From an uncultured Eubacteriales bacterium (GTDB taxonomy: Bacteria > Bacillota > Clostridia > Lachnospirales > Lachnospiraceae), in assembly GCA_900548855.1 (NCBI GenBank), contig URMF01000007.1:32683-96682 (forward strand): a DNA stretch of 64,000 bases, read 5' to 3'. The position numbers and the translations under genes were made by a program. The notes under the pieces are model-generated. The model made no database searches. It was not told the origin of the DNA and saw only the letters and a program-made list of their open reading frames with translations. Positions 34,231-42,168 of the stretch are shown here, one piece after another; position 1 is the stretch's first letter; the number at the start of each line of letters is the position of its first letter.

Positions 34231-35265
34231 ATGAAAGTATACTTATATTCACAATGGAAAAAATTAATTGAAAAAAGTGGTGTGGGAAGAGCAGCCTACC
34301 ATCAGCAGCAGGCGTTGCAAAACCAGGATGTAGAGTTGGTTTCAACAAAAAAGGAAGCAGATGTTATACATATTAATACAATATTTCCTGGTTCCCTGCG
34401 GATGGCAGTCTGGGCCAAAATTCATCACAAGGCAGTGGTGTTTCATGCGCATTCCACTAGGGAGGATTTTGAAAATTCCTATATCGGTTCCAATGCGGCA
34501 GCGGGATTTTTCCAAAAATGGATTACGCTGTGCTATTCCCAGGGAGACTGCATCATAACACCCAGTAGATATTCGGCAGGACTTTTGGAATCCTACGGAA
34601 TACGGAAACCGGTTCATGTACTGTCTAACGGAATTGATACCGGATTTTACTGCAGGAGGGGAGAAGACCGGGAAGCATTTCGTAAGAAATATGGATATTC
34701 AAAGGATGATAAAATTGTTATGTCGGTGGGCTTATGGATAAAAAGAAAGGGTATTCTGGATTTTGCCGCATTGGCACAGCGTATGCCTCAATACCAGTTT
34801 ATCTGGTTTGGCCAGTCCGAGTTGCATACGGTTCCCACAGAAATCAGGGAAATCGTGGAGAACAGGCTTCCCAACCTTAGGTTTGCCGGTTATGTTGACC
34901 GGGAAAGCCTAAGACAGGCATATGGGGCGTGTGATTTGTTTTTGTTTCCGTCCTATGAGGAGACGGAGGGAATCGTGGTTTTAGAAGCACTTTCCATGAA
35001 GATACCAGTACTGCTCCGGGATATTCCTGTATATGCGGACTGGTTAGAGCATGGCAAAATGGTATATAAGGCGGAAAATCTCGAAGAATTTGAGGAATTA
35101 GCCGGAAAAATCCTACGGGGAGAGGCAGAAAGTCTCACGGAGCAGGGTTATGAGGTGGCGAGGAAAAGAGATATTGGAACGATTGGTGCCCGTTTGGTGG
35201 AGGTATATGAACAGGCAGAGGAAATCCGGAGGAAAAATGGGGAGGTTGTAGTGCGAGAAATCTAA
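34231..35265 (+). CDS. GT4 glycosyltransferase, diacylglycerol-glucosyltransferase-like
   Basis: This 344-residue protein starts after AGGAGG. The N-terminal acceptor domain opens KVYLYSQWKKLIEKSGVGRA. The donor domain has MSVGLWIKRKGILDF, FAGYVDRESLRQAYGACDLFLFPSYEETEGIVVLEALS, which is the E-x7-E retaining GT-B motif. It resembles diacylglycerol or polyprenyl glucosyltransferases that make membrane glycolipids or lipoteichoic anchors. The nearby lipid-carrier genes support a glycolipid role. Confidence 0.88.
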   Translation: MKVYLYSQWKKLIEKSGVGRAAYHQQQALQNQDVELVSTKKEADVIHINTIFPGSLRMAVWAKIHHKAVVFHAHSTREDFENSYIGSNAAAGFFQKWITLCYSQGDCIITPSRYSAGLLESYGIRKPVHVLSNGIDTGFYCRRGEDREAFRKKYGYSKDDKIVMSVGLWIKRKGILDFAALAQRMPQYQFIWFGQSELHTVPTEIREIVENRLPNLRFAGYVDRESLRQAYGACDLFLFPSYEETEGIVVLEALSMKIPVLLRDIPVYADWLEHGKMVYKAENLEEFEELAGKILRGEAESLTEQGYEVARKRDIGTIGARLVEVYEQAEEIRRKNGEVVVREI

Positions 35266-35336
35266 TGACATACCGGACGCTTTCCATTATAATAAACGTA
35301 GTACAGAAAATACAATTATAAGGAATGACAGGAACA

Positions 35337-35444
35337 ATGCGGATTATCATATCACCGGCAAAGAAAATGAATATAGAGACGGATTTGCTTGCTTGGGACA
35401 GCCTGCCGCAGTTTTTACCGGAGACAGAATATTTAATATCTTGA
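35337..35444 (+). pseudogene. yaaA: yaaA (peroxide-stress protein) N-terminal fragment
   Basis: ATG 35337 starts MRIIISPAKKMNIETDLLAW, followed by LPQFLPET, the unmistakable YaaA/UPF0246 N-terminus. The frame stops at TGA 35442 after 35 residues; intact proteins have about 250. Its last bases became part of the TTGACA of the next promoter. A deletion removed the remainder. Confidence 0.85.
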
Positions 35445-35486
35445 CAAAGTCTTTTCTTATCAGTATAATGCAAGTACCCACTTGCA
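35441..35486 (+). promoter_or_regulatory. tetR-type promoter with operator
   Basis: A perfect sigma-A promoter has TTGACA (35441-35446), 17 bases, then TATAAT (35464-35469). It is followed at once by the palindrome TGCAAGT-ACCC-ACTTGCA (35469-35486). The operator covers the transcription start and is repeated at 36146-36163, which indicates autoregulation by the TetR protein. Confidence 0.88.
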
Positions 35487-35502
35487 AACGGAGGAAGAAC
35501 CT

Positions 35503-36075
35503 ATGCCAGACGAAACCCAGAATAAAATCATTGAAGCTGCTATGAATCTGATTATGGAGCGGGGATATTCTGCCACTACAACAAAGGATATTGCCGCAGA
35601 GGCAGGGGTCAATGAATGCACAATATTTCGGAGATTTCAGGGAAAAAAGGATATAGTACTATCAGCCATGCAGCTTCCAAAATGGAATCCTAATCTATCA
35701 GAAGCAGATTTTTCCTACACCGGTGATGTGGAAGAGGATTTAGTTTCTTTTTCAGAGATTTATATGAAAAGGGTAACTCCACGCATGGTAAAGATTTCAA
35801 TTGGGCTTCGGACACCGGAGCTGTTTCCGGATACCGCAGAAGGAATCCTTAAGGTTCCACAGGTATTTAAAAAGGTATTGGAACAGTATTTTCAGGAGAT
35901 GTACCAGGCAGGCAAGATTCATGACCCGGCGTATGAAAATCTGGCTATGATGTTTCTTTCCATGAACTTTGGCTTTGTATTTTTAAATGCATCCTTTGGG
36001 AAAAAACTGACAAAATTAAAGAGGGAAGAATACATAAAGAGTAGTATCCGGGTATTTCTGGATGGCATATGCTGA
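35503..36075 (+). CDS. TetR/AcrR-family transcriptional regulator
   Basis: This protein has 190 residues from ATG 35503, eight bases after GGAGGAAG. The N-terminal helix-turn-helix is IIEAAMNLIMERGYSATTTKDIAAEAGV, with recognition helix NECTIFRRFQGKKDIV. The C-terminal about 130 residues are the ligand pocket. Palindromes TGCAAGT-N4-ACTTGCA in its own promoter and in that of the next gene make it an autorepressor that also controls the DUF1330-like gene and perhaps the hydrolases that follow. Confidence 0.92.
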   Translation: MPDETQNKIIEAAMNLIMERGYSATTTKDIAAEAGVNECTIFRRFQGKKDIVLSAMQLPKWNPNLSEADFSYTGDVEEDLVSFSEIYMKRVTPRMVKISIGLRTPELFPDTAEGILKVPQVFKKVLEQYFQEMYQAGKIHDPAYENLAMMFLSMNFGFVFLNASFGKKLTKLKREEYIKSSIRVFLDGIC

Positions 36076-36140
36076 AACAAAAGGAATACCTTTGGAGCAT
36101 TTTTAAGGTTAGCTTTGAATCGTTACATTATTTTTTTGAG

Positions 36141-36163
36141 TATAATGCAAGTGGATACTTGCA
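36141..36163 (+). promoter_or_regulatory. -10 element with second TetR operator
   Basis: TATAAT (36141-36146) runs directly into TGCAAGT-GGAT-ACTTGCA (36146-36163), the same layout as in front of the tetR gene. The -35 is weak. The next gene starts 14 bases downstream. Confidence 0.82.
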
Positions 36164-36176
36164 TGAAAGGAGGAGC

Positions 36177-36473
36177 ATGATTTACTTTATTGTAACAATT
36201 TATACGGATGATAATAAAGATAAAACGGAGTATGAAACCTATATCAAAGAGGTAAAGCCGATTGTAGAACATTTTGGAGGGAGGTATTTAGTCCGCACGA
36301 ACCATATAATACCCTTGTCGGATAAATGGAAGCCGGAACGAATCATTATCATCCAGTGGCAGAGTAAGGCACAAATGGAGCAGTGCTTTGCATCAGCAGA
36401 GTATAGAAAGCTTGCAGGAAAAAGAGAAAACTCTGTGGACAGCAGGGCAATTATTGTTGAAGATGAAGGATAA
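36177..36473 (+). CDS. DUF1330 (dimeric alpha-beta barrel) protein
   Basis: This protein has 98 residues from ATG 36177 after AAAGGAGGAG. The pattern FIVTIYTDD ... YETYIKEVKPIVEHFGGRYLVR ... RIIIIQWQSKAQMEQCFASAEYRKLA is typical DUF1330, a ferredoxin-like dimeric fold. Its own promoter holds the TetR operator, so it is the prime target of the 35503 regulator. Biochemical role unknown. Confidence 0.88.
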   Translation: MIYFIVTIYTDDNKDKTEYETYIKEVKPIVEHFGGRYLVRTNHIIPLSDKWKPERIIIIQWQSKAQMEQCFASAEYRKLAGKRENSVDSRAIIVEDEG

Positions 36474-36589
36474 TAATATAAGCAGGATATAAAAATTAAT
36501 TAAGTGAAAATCATTAGTAATAAAAAAGATATTATCAGAGAGGTAATTATAATATTGTGTAAAGCAGCAGTAAAAAAGGAGATGAAAAA

Positions 36590-37435
36590 ATGAAGATATC
36601 GAATAAGGTACATCAAATCCGGATTCATTTTCAGGTAACAGAAGAGGTGCAAAGATATGTGTATGTATATCTCATAACAGGTAAAAATTGTTACCTGATT
36701 GATTCCGGGATTGCAGGTTGTGAAAAAATAGTTGCAGAATATATGCAGAGACTGGGAAGAAGCATAGAGGAAATAAAAGCAGTCTTCCTGACCCATGCAC
36801 ATCCAGACCATATCGGTGGCGCGGCGGCAATCCAGAAATTGTCTGGCTGCCGTATATATGCATCGGATATGGAAAAGGAATGGATTGAAAATATCGAAAT
36901 GCAGTTCAAGGAACGTCCTATTCCGAATTTTTATACATTGGTAAAGGAATCAGTTAAGGTGGATGAGGTAGTAAAGGAGGCAGATATTATACTGCCGGAA
37001 GAGGAAATTACCATAAAGGTGTTAGAAACTCCAGGACACTCGCATGGGTCTGTATCCTACATATATGAAGAGGAACATGTTATCTTTACAGGAGATGCAA
37101 TACCGGACATTGAGGATTTTCCGATATTTGTAGATGAAGAAATGAGTGAGGCGTCATTGGAGAAAATGCAGAGCCTGGAAGACATTCATTACTGCTGTCC
37201 GGCATGGGACCGGGTATATCAGAAGGATGAGTGGAAGGAGGTTTTGCAGAATGCCAGAATGTATCTTCAAAAGCTAAAAAACAGTGTGCTTCAGATAGAA
37301 AGGGAGTATGGCGCAGATTCTGCCGAAAACAGGCTGGAATTACTGGGAGTGCTGATGGGGTGGAAGCATGTGGCAGGCAATCCTTTATTTAGGAGGAGTA
37401 TTGCGGCGTGCAGGCAGGAAAATTTCTTAAAATAA
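36590..37435 (+). CDS. MBL-fold metallo-hydrolase
   Basis: This 281-residue protein starts after AAGGAG. The binuclear metal site is TLTHAHPDHIGGAAA in form (His69, His71, Asp73, His74), with ETPGHSHGSVSY and FTGDAIPD supplying the other ligands. The C-terminus (about 205-280) is helical. Glyoxalase-II or lactonase-like chemistry is likely. It may belong to the TetR-controlled set. Confidence 0.88.
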   Translation: MKISNKVHQIRIHFQVTEEVQRYVYVYLITGKNCYLIDSGIAGCEKIVAEYMQRLGRSIEEIKAVFLTHAHPDHIGGAAAIQKLSGCRIYASDMEKEWIENIEMQFKERPIPNFYTLVKESVKVDEVVKEADIILPEEEITIKVLETPGHSHGSVSYIYEEEHVIFTGDAIPDIEDFPIFVDEEMSEASLEKMQSLEDIHYCCPAWDRVYQKDEWKEVLQNARMYLQKLKNSVLQIEREYGADSAENRLELLGVLMGWKHVAGNPLFRRSIAACRQENFLK

Positions 37436-37503
37436 TTTTCTATTAATTCTTCCGCCGTTCCCTACATATAATGATAACAACTAAAATTTCAAAGGAATTT
37501 AGA

Positions 37504-38481
37504 ATGATAAGAAGAATTTCCCTGGAACCGGAAGCATTACAGGTCTGTATTGCCAATTCCAAACCACCATTTATTTTCCAGCTGCCACCTGAAAAAGGGC
37601 GGGAGATGCTGGAGGAAGCCCAGAGCACGCCAATCTGTATGTATTCTGCCAATATACAGGACACCATTGCAGATACGGGAGAGTGGGGCAGGGTAAAGGT
37701 GTATGTTGTCTGCCCGGACTGCATCACCTCCCCGGCAAATGTTATCTTTTATATCCACGGTGCAGGCTGGGTGTTTGGAAGCTTTCATACTCATGAAAAG
37801 CTGGTAAGGGAGTTAGCCGCAAGGACAGAATCTATCGTGGTATTTCCCGAGTATAGCCGTTCACCGGAGGCACATTATCCCATAGCCATTGAGCAGTGCT
37901 ATCATATCCTGTGTAAGCTTTCGCAGCTTTTAGGGGACATGGGAATACAGATGAGTCCCTGTACTCTTACTGTAGCAGGAGATAGTGTGGGTGGAAACAT
38001 GGCAGCCATGTCGCTGATGGCAAAGTATAGAGAGGGTCCGTTTATCCAGAAACAGCTTCTATACTATCCGGTTACAAATGCCTGTTTTTGTACGGAGTCC
38101 TACCGTCAGTTCGCCGAAGCGTATTACCTTTACCGGCAGGGTATGATATGGTTCTGGAACCAGTATACTGCATCAGGCTGTGACAGGAACCGGATTACGG
38201 CATCCCCTTTAAGGGCAGACAGGGAACAGCTTAAAGGTCTTCCAGACACTATGATTCTAAATGGCGAAGCGGATGTGTTGCGGGATGAAGGAGAGGCATT
38301 TGCCAGAAAGCTCCGGGAGGCAGGCGTGGACGTGACGGCAATGCGGTTTCAGGGAATGATACATGATTTTGTGATGTTAAATGCATTAGACCAGACAAAG
38401 GCATGCCGTGCTGCAATGGATGCATCTGCCTCCTGGATAAACAGGAAGAATGAGTGGCAGTTAAGAAACTGTCAGTATTGA
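37504..38481 (+). CDS. Alpha/beta hydrolase, HSL/acetyl-esterase type
   Basis: This protein has 325 residues from ATG 37504 after AAAGGA (the ATG at 37471 has no ribosome site). The oxyanion-hole motif is HGAGWVFGS (85-93), the nucleophile elbow GDSVGGN (Ser161), and the acid and base sit in NGEADVLRDEGE and GMIHDF. It hydrolyses small esters or lactones. It converges on the MATE gene, and the two stops overlap by ten bases. Confidence 0.9.
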   Translation: MIRRISLEPEALQVCIANSKPPFIFQLPPEKGREMLEEAQSTPICMYSANIQDTIADTGEWGRVKVYVVCPDCITSPANVIFYIHGAGWVFGSFHTHEKLVRELAARTESIVVFPEYSRSPEAHYPIAIEQCYHILCKLSQLLGDMGIQMSPCTLTVAGDSVGGNMAAMSLMAKYREGPFIQKQLLYYPVTNACFCTESYRQFAEAYYLYRQGMIWFWNQYTASGCDRNRITASPLRADREQLKGLPDTMILNGEADVLRDEGEAFARKLREAGVDVTAMRFQGMIHDFVMLNALDQTKACRAAMDASASWINRKNEWQLRNCQY

Positions 38482-39800
38482 TACTGCTTCCGTTTGCCAA
38501 TCAGGAATAAGGAGGTAACGACTGCTGCCATTATCTCTGCCGCCACAATGGAAAACCAGATGCCATTAAGTTCCCAGAACAGCGGGAAGACCAGCACGGC
38601 ACCTACCTGGAACAGTAAAGTACGAAGAAACGAAATCAAAGCAGAAATGAGGCCGTTATTCAGGGCAGTAAAGAAACCGGAGCCATAAATGGAGATACCC
38701 GCAAACAGGAAGGAAAAGGAATAAATGATAAAGCCTTGGCGGGTCAATTCCATAAGTGCGCCATCATAACCCACAAAAATTGCAGCAAGAGGTTTTGCAA
38801 GTCCCTCTGCTAAAAGGAACATACTAACCGAAAAAATACCAATAACAGCCAGACTTTTCTTTAGCAGGCTTTTAAGCTCCCCATGGTTTCCGGCTCCATA
38901 ATGGAAGCTGATGATTGGGGCTTTACCCACGGAATATCCGATAAAGGTGGAAAGGAAAATCATATTGACATACATCAGCACACCGTATGCTGCCACCCCG
39001 TCCTCGCCGGCATATTTCATCAGCTGTACATTGTAAAGCATGCTGACAATAGACATGGAAATGTTGGACATCAATTCGGAGGAACCGTTGATGCAGGCTT
39101 TTTTCAATGCCCGTCCGTCAAGATGTGTTTTGGTAAGTCTGAGCAGGCTTGTGTTTGGACAACCAAAATATACCAGCGGGGCAATGCCGCCAATAACCTG
39201 GCTTGCAGCGGTTGCAGCTGCTGCGCCCGCAAGTCCCCACCGGAACACAGCGACAAAAAGGGCATCCAGTACCATGTTTGTGACGCCTGCAGTGATCGTG
39301 AAGAAAAGACCTAGCTGCGGTTTTCCTGCTGTGGCAAAAAAACTTTGAAACTCATATTGCAGCATATATGCAGGAAGTGCAAGGAGAATGATACGTCCAT
39401 AAATGACGCAGTTTTCCAGCATAGCACCTTCCGCCCCCAGCAGGGCGGCAATGGGACGGATAAATAGAATCCCAAGAACGGCAAGGGTAATACCGCAGGC
39501 AATTGTCACATAGATAAACAGGGAAAATAATCGTTTTGCTTTGTCCTGTTTTCCCATTCCCATAGTCATGCCAATCAGTGCACTGCCGCCGGTGCCGAAC
39601 ATAAAGCCAATCGCACCCAGAATCATTAGAAACGGCATGATAAAATTAACAGCAGCAAATGGCGTTTTCCCCACAAAATTGGAAACGAAAAAGCCATCCA
39701 CCACACTGTAAACAGAGGTGCAAATCATCATAAGAATAGATGGCAGTGTATAGCGAAACAGTTTTCTATAGTCAAAATGTTCAGATAATTGAATCTTCAT
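38472..39800 (-). CDS. MATE family efflux transporter (second copy)
   Basis: This 442-residue protein has twelve helices. It opens FRYTLPSILMMICTSVYSVVDGFFVSNFVGKTPFAAVN, typical of the DinF/NorM-like Firmicutes branch with MATE length. It is the second gene of a minus-strand unit behind a MarR regulator (six-base gap), the usual layout of a drug-inducible pump. Confidence 0.92.
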   Translation of the reverse strand: MKIQLSEHFDYRKLFRYTLPSILMMICTSVYSVVDGFFVSNFVGKTPFAAVNFIMPFLMILGAIGFMFGTGGSALIGMTMGMGKQDKAKRLFSLFIYVTIACGITLAVLGILFIRPIAALLGAEGAMLENCVIYGRIILLALPAYMLQYEFQSFFATAGKPQLGLFFTITAGVTNMVLDALFVAVFRWGLAGAAAATAASQVIGGIAPLVYFGCPNTSLLRLTKTHLDGRALKKACINGSSELMSNISMSIVSMLYNVQLMKYAGEDGVAAYGVLMYVNMIFLSTFIGYSVGKAPIISFHYGAGNHGELKSLLKKSLAVIGIFSVSMFLLAEGLAKPLAAIFVGYDGALMELTRQGFIIYSFSFLFAGISIYGSGFFTALNNGLISALISFLRTLLFQVGAVLVFPLFWELNGIWFSIVAAEIMAAVVTSLFLIGKRKQYQY

Positions 39801-39806
39801 TCCAGG

Positions 39807-40244
39807 CTAAACCTCCTTGACTTTTTCTTTAAATGCAGTTAAGTATCTCTGGGTCAGTGCAAGATACATTTCCTGCTCCTCCAAGGACCAGGAATCAAAA
39901 ATCCCATTTTCTATATCTAACAGACGGATAACGGTACGGTCCGTCAGCTCCCGACCTTTTTTGGTTAGGCAGACATTTTTCTTTTTGCCATTTACAGCCT
40001 CCAGACGCACGATGCCTTCCGCTTCCAGCTTGCGCAGAGCAGAATTGATGGTCTGTTTGCTTGCGCCGGATAAATGGATGATATCACTGAGTAAACAGCT
40101 TTCCCCATTGTTGCAGATAGCATAGAGGACCAGCATTGCACTGTCGGATAAACTGAATTTCAGTGCAGCCTCATGATAGACGGCTTCAATCTCACCTGAC
40201 AGATAATTGAACCGTTTTAATTTCTCTGTTGCAAATTCTCTCAT
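39807..40244 (-). CDS. MarR-family transcriptional regulator
   Basis: This protein has 145 residues. The winged helix shows LSDIIHLSGASKQTINSALRKLEAEGIVRLEAVNGKKKNVCLT, with the wing at GKKKNV. The N- and C-terminal helices would form the dimer. Two AGTACGA-type palindromes lie directly upstream, so it should repress itself and the MATE gene until a ligand binds. Confidence 0.92.
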   Translation of the reverse strand: MREFATEKLKRFNYLSGEIEAVYHEAALKFSLSDSAMLVLYAICNNGESCLLSDIIHLSGASKQTINSALRKLEAEGIVRLEAVNGKKKNVCLTKKGRELTDRTVIRLLDIENGIFDSWSLEEQEMYLALTQRYLTAFKEKVKEV

Positions 40245-40257
40245 ATTCTACCTCCAA

Positions 40258-40301
40258 AGTACGAAATCATACTTCCAGAGAGTATAGTACGATTTCGTAC
40301 T
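40258..40301 (-). promoter_or_regulatory. Two MarR operators
   Basis: AGTACGATTTCGTACT (40286-40301) is a perfect palindrome, and AGTACGAAATCATACT (40258-40273) is the same with one change. Their centres are 28 bases apart, in the leader of the marR-MATE unit. Confidence 0.85.
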
Positions 40302-40326
40302 TATGTCAAGACAAATATATAAAAGA

Positions 40327-40373
40327 TTGACAAAGCTGCTGTATAGTTATAAAATATATTTAGTATTACTAAA
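40327..40373 (+). promoter_or_regulatory. padR promoter with palindromic operator
   Basis: TTGACA (40327-40332), 17 bases, TAAAAT (40350-40355), then TTTAGTA-T-TACTAAA (40359-40373), a perfect dyad at the start of transcription. The position suggests autorepression by the PadR protein. Confidence 0.75.
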
Positions 40374-40389
40374 TGTAGGTGGTGATGGT

Positions 40390-40725
40390 TTGAACCCGAA
40401 GTATGAAAAACAAATTAAAAAGGGTGTGCTAGAAATATTGGTATTGAAGCTGTTAGAGGATAATGAAAAGTATGGATACCAGCTGATTAGTGAATTAAAA
40501 GAGAGAAGCGGTGATATGTTTACGCTGAAGGAGGGAACATTATATCCCATTCTCTATCGTTTAGAGGATGACGGGCTGGTTGAGAGCAGATGGAGTGAAC
40601 CAAAAGGGAAAGAGATATCAAGAAAATACTATCAGATTACCAGTAAGGGCAGGCAGGAATTGAAGGAACTGTGTGGATTATGGAAGGATTTTAAAGACAA
40701 TGTCACATCAATTTTGGAGGGATAG
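40390..40725 (+). CDS. PadR-family transcriptional regulator
   Basis: This protein has 111 residues from TTG 40390 with AGGTGG seven bases before; the upstream frame runs through the promoter. IKKGVLEILVLKLLEDNEKYGYQLISEL and GTLYPILYRLEDDGLVESRW, then the YYQITSKGR wing, are diagnostic. It is followed after three bases by a HAAS-domain membrane protein, the standard PadR partner in Firmicutes. Confidence 0.92.
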   Translation: MNPKYEKQIKKGVLEILVLKLLEDNEKYGYQLISELKERSGDMFTLKEGTLYPILYRLEDDGLVESRWSEPKGKEISRKYYQITSKGRQELKELCGLWKDFKDNVTSILEG

Positions 40726-40728
40726 CAT

Positions 40729-41379
40729 ATGAATCAGAGGACGTATATAAAGGCGGTTTGCAAGAGGTTAAAATGTACAGCAGCTAAGAAAAGGGAAATT
40801 GAAAAGCAGTTAGAATCGGATATTAGCATGGCTTTGGAAAATGGTGAGACCTTAGAGCAAATCTGTCAGAGGATGGGAACACCGAAAGAGGCAGCGGAGG
40901 AATTTAATGAGAACTTGCCAGAAGAGGAGTTGAAAAAGGCAAAAAGGGCAAAGATATGCAGGATTTCCACGATTGTATTGGGAATCGTCCTTCTTCTATG
41001 CCTGTCAGGATATTGGGTAATGCCTAAGACGACGGTTATTAGTGAGAGCAGGATATTTGAAGAACACCAACTGGAGACAGAAGCGGCTGCTGTTATTTCT
41101 GCGCTGGATGCAGGGGATTACAAAGCATTGCAATCCCAATATGCAGAAGAAGAAATGAAGCCATATTTGACGGAAGAGGTTATAGAACAGGCGAAGAAAA
41201 GTGTCAGTGATGATTGGGGAAAGCAGATATCTCTCGGAAAAGCATACATGGTTGAAATAACACAAATGGGAAAGACATTTGCTACGGTACAGATGAATGT
41301 ACATTATGAAAACGCAGATGTGACGTACACAATATCCTTTAATCCGGATTATAAGCTGTCTGGTCTTTATATGAAATGA
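40729..41379 (+). CDS. HAAS-domain membrane protein with DUF3887-like C-terminus
   Basis: This protein has 216 residues. Residues 1-70 are a HAAS/DUF1700-type helical domain (REIEKQLESDISMALENGET, ICQRMGTPKEAAEEF). One helix (about 80-102) crosses the membrane. The outer part (about 115-216) is DUF3887-like (AAAVISALDAGDYKALQSQ, TFATVQMNVHYE). HAAS proteins pair with PadR regulators in envelope-stress sensing. The role is inferred from that pairing. Confidence 0.8.
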   Translation: MNQRTYIKAVCKRLKCTAAKKREIEKQLESDISMALENGETLEQICQRMGTPKEAAEEFNENLPEEELKKAKRAKICRISTIVLGIVLLLCLSGYWVMPKTTVISESRIFEEHQLETEAAAVISALDAGDYKALQSQYAEEEMKPYLTEEVIEQAKKSVSDDWGKQISLGKAYMVEITQMGKTFATVQMNVHYENADVTYTISFNPDYKLSGLYMK

Positions 41380-41487
41380 GAGAAAAGGGGAGTATTTTTT
41401 TCGCCTCTGCTGCGCATATTATTTACGAGGGAAAATGACAAAAACAGCTTAAATTGTGTCACAGCAGGTGGCGGAATGGAGGAACAT

Positions 41488-41676
41488 ATGAGTGTATTAA
41501 ATAATGACGAAATTCCAGTGGGGCTCAGCATGGCACTTGCCGAGAATCTTCGTGCCATGGAACGGTTCAGTAATATGAATGACCAGGAAAGACAGGAGTT
41601 TATCAGCCGTTCCCGCAGTGTGGGCTCCAAGCAGGAGATGAGAAGTCTGGTGTCAGGCTTGGACAGCATGAACTAA
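41488..41676 (+). CDS. Small hypothetical protein
   Basis: This protein has 62 residues from ATG 41488 (GGAGGA before it; ATG 41476 is also possible). It starts MSVLNNDEIPVGLSMALAEN and continues AMERFSNMNDQERQEFI, a helical pattern I associate with short conserved Lachnospiraceae proteins, some of which resemble the C-terminus of YdeI/OmpD-associated proteins. No function can be given. Confidence 0.55.
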   Translation: MSVLNNDEIPVGLSMALAENLRAMERFSNMNDQERQEFISRSRSVGSKQEMRSLVSGLDSMN

Positions 41677-41697
41677 TGATATTTTTCCAAAAGGAAG

Positions 41698-41738
41698 GGG
41701 ACTGCCGTATCGGATATCAATCCAGATACAGCGGTCCC
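41698..41738 (+). terminator. Probable hairpin terminator
   Basis: GGGACTGCCGTATC pairs with GATACAGCGGTCCC with one mismatch and one G-U pair. The T content after it is modest (CTGTGTATATCTTTTG). It may end the small gene before it. Confidence 0.5.
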
Positions 41739-41784
41739 TGTGTATATCTTTTGTATGATAATATGGAACAATAACGTTTTCTAA

Positions 41785-41994
41785 TCAACTAGCGGTCTCT
41801 AATTCTATTAACTGATTGTTAATCTCATCAAACGAGGAAATGTGTTTATTTAGCTTTTTGCAGATGTGCAGCATTCTGGAACAATCAATCTTTTTGCCAG
41901 AACGTGCTAAGTCTAACATCAGTTTACGGTACTTTGCAATTTGCTGCCCTTCGGTTTCGAGCTGCCTTAATAGATTTTCTTGTTGTTCTTCCAT
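41785..41994 (-). CDS. Small helical protein, possibly Spo0E-like
   Basis: This protein has 69 residues from ATG 41994 with AGGAGGAG on the minus strand; the upstream extension is unlikely. The N-terminal half is Glu/Gln-rich coiled coil and the end reads IDCSRMLHICKKLNKHISSFDEINNQL. That recalls the paired helices of Spo0E-like aspartyl-phosphate phosphatases, but the usual S-x-x-x-D signature is not convincing. Confidence 0.4.
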   Translation of the reverse strand: MEEQQENLLRQLETEGQQIAKYRKLMLDLARSGKKIDCSRMLHICKKLNKHISSFDEINNQLIELETAS

Positions 41995-42168
41995 AATATC
42001 TCCTCCTTTTTGTATTTTGATAGATTTATAATACCATATCTTGGGGATAAGTAATGTAGGAAAGGGTCGCACTTTTCATAATATTTCGACAAATTCTGGT
42101 ACTTTATACTGGAGGCTTCGACAATATGGGATATTTATATGCAGAGAAAAATGTCAATAAATGTATCC

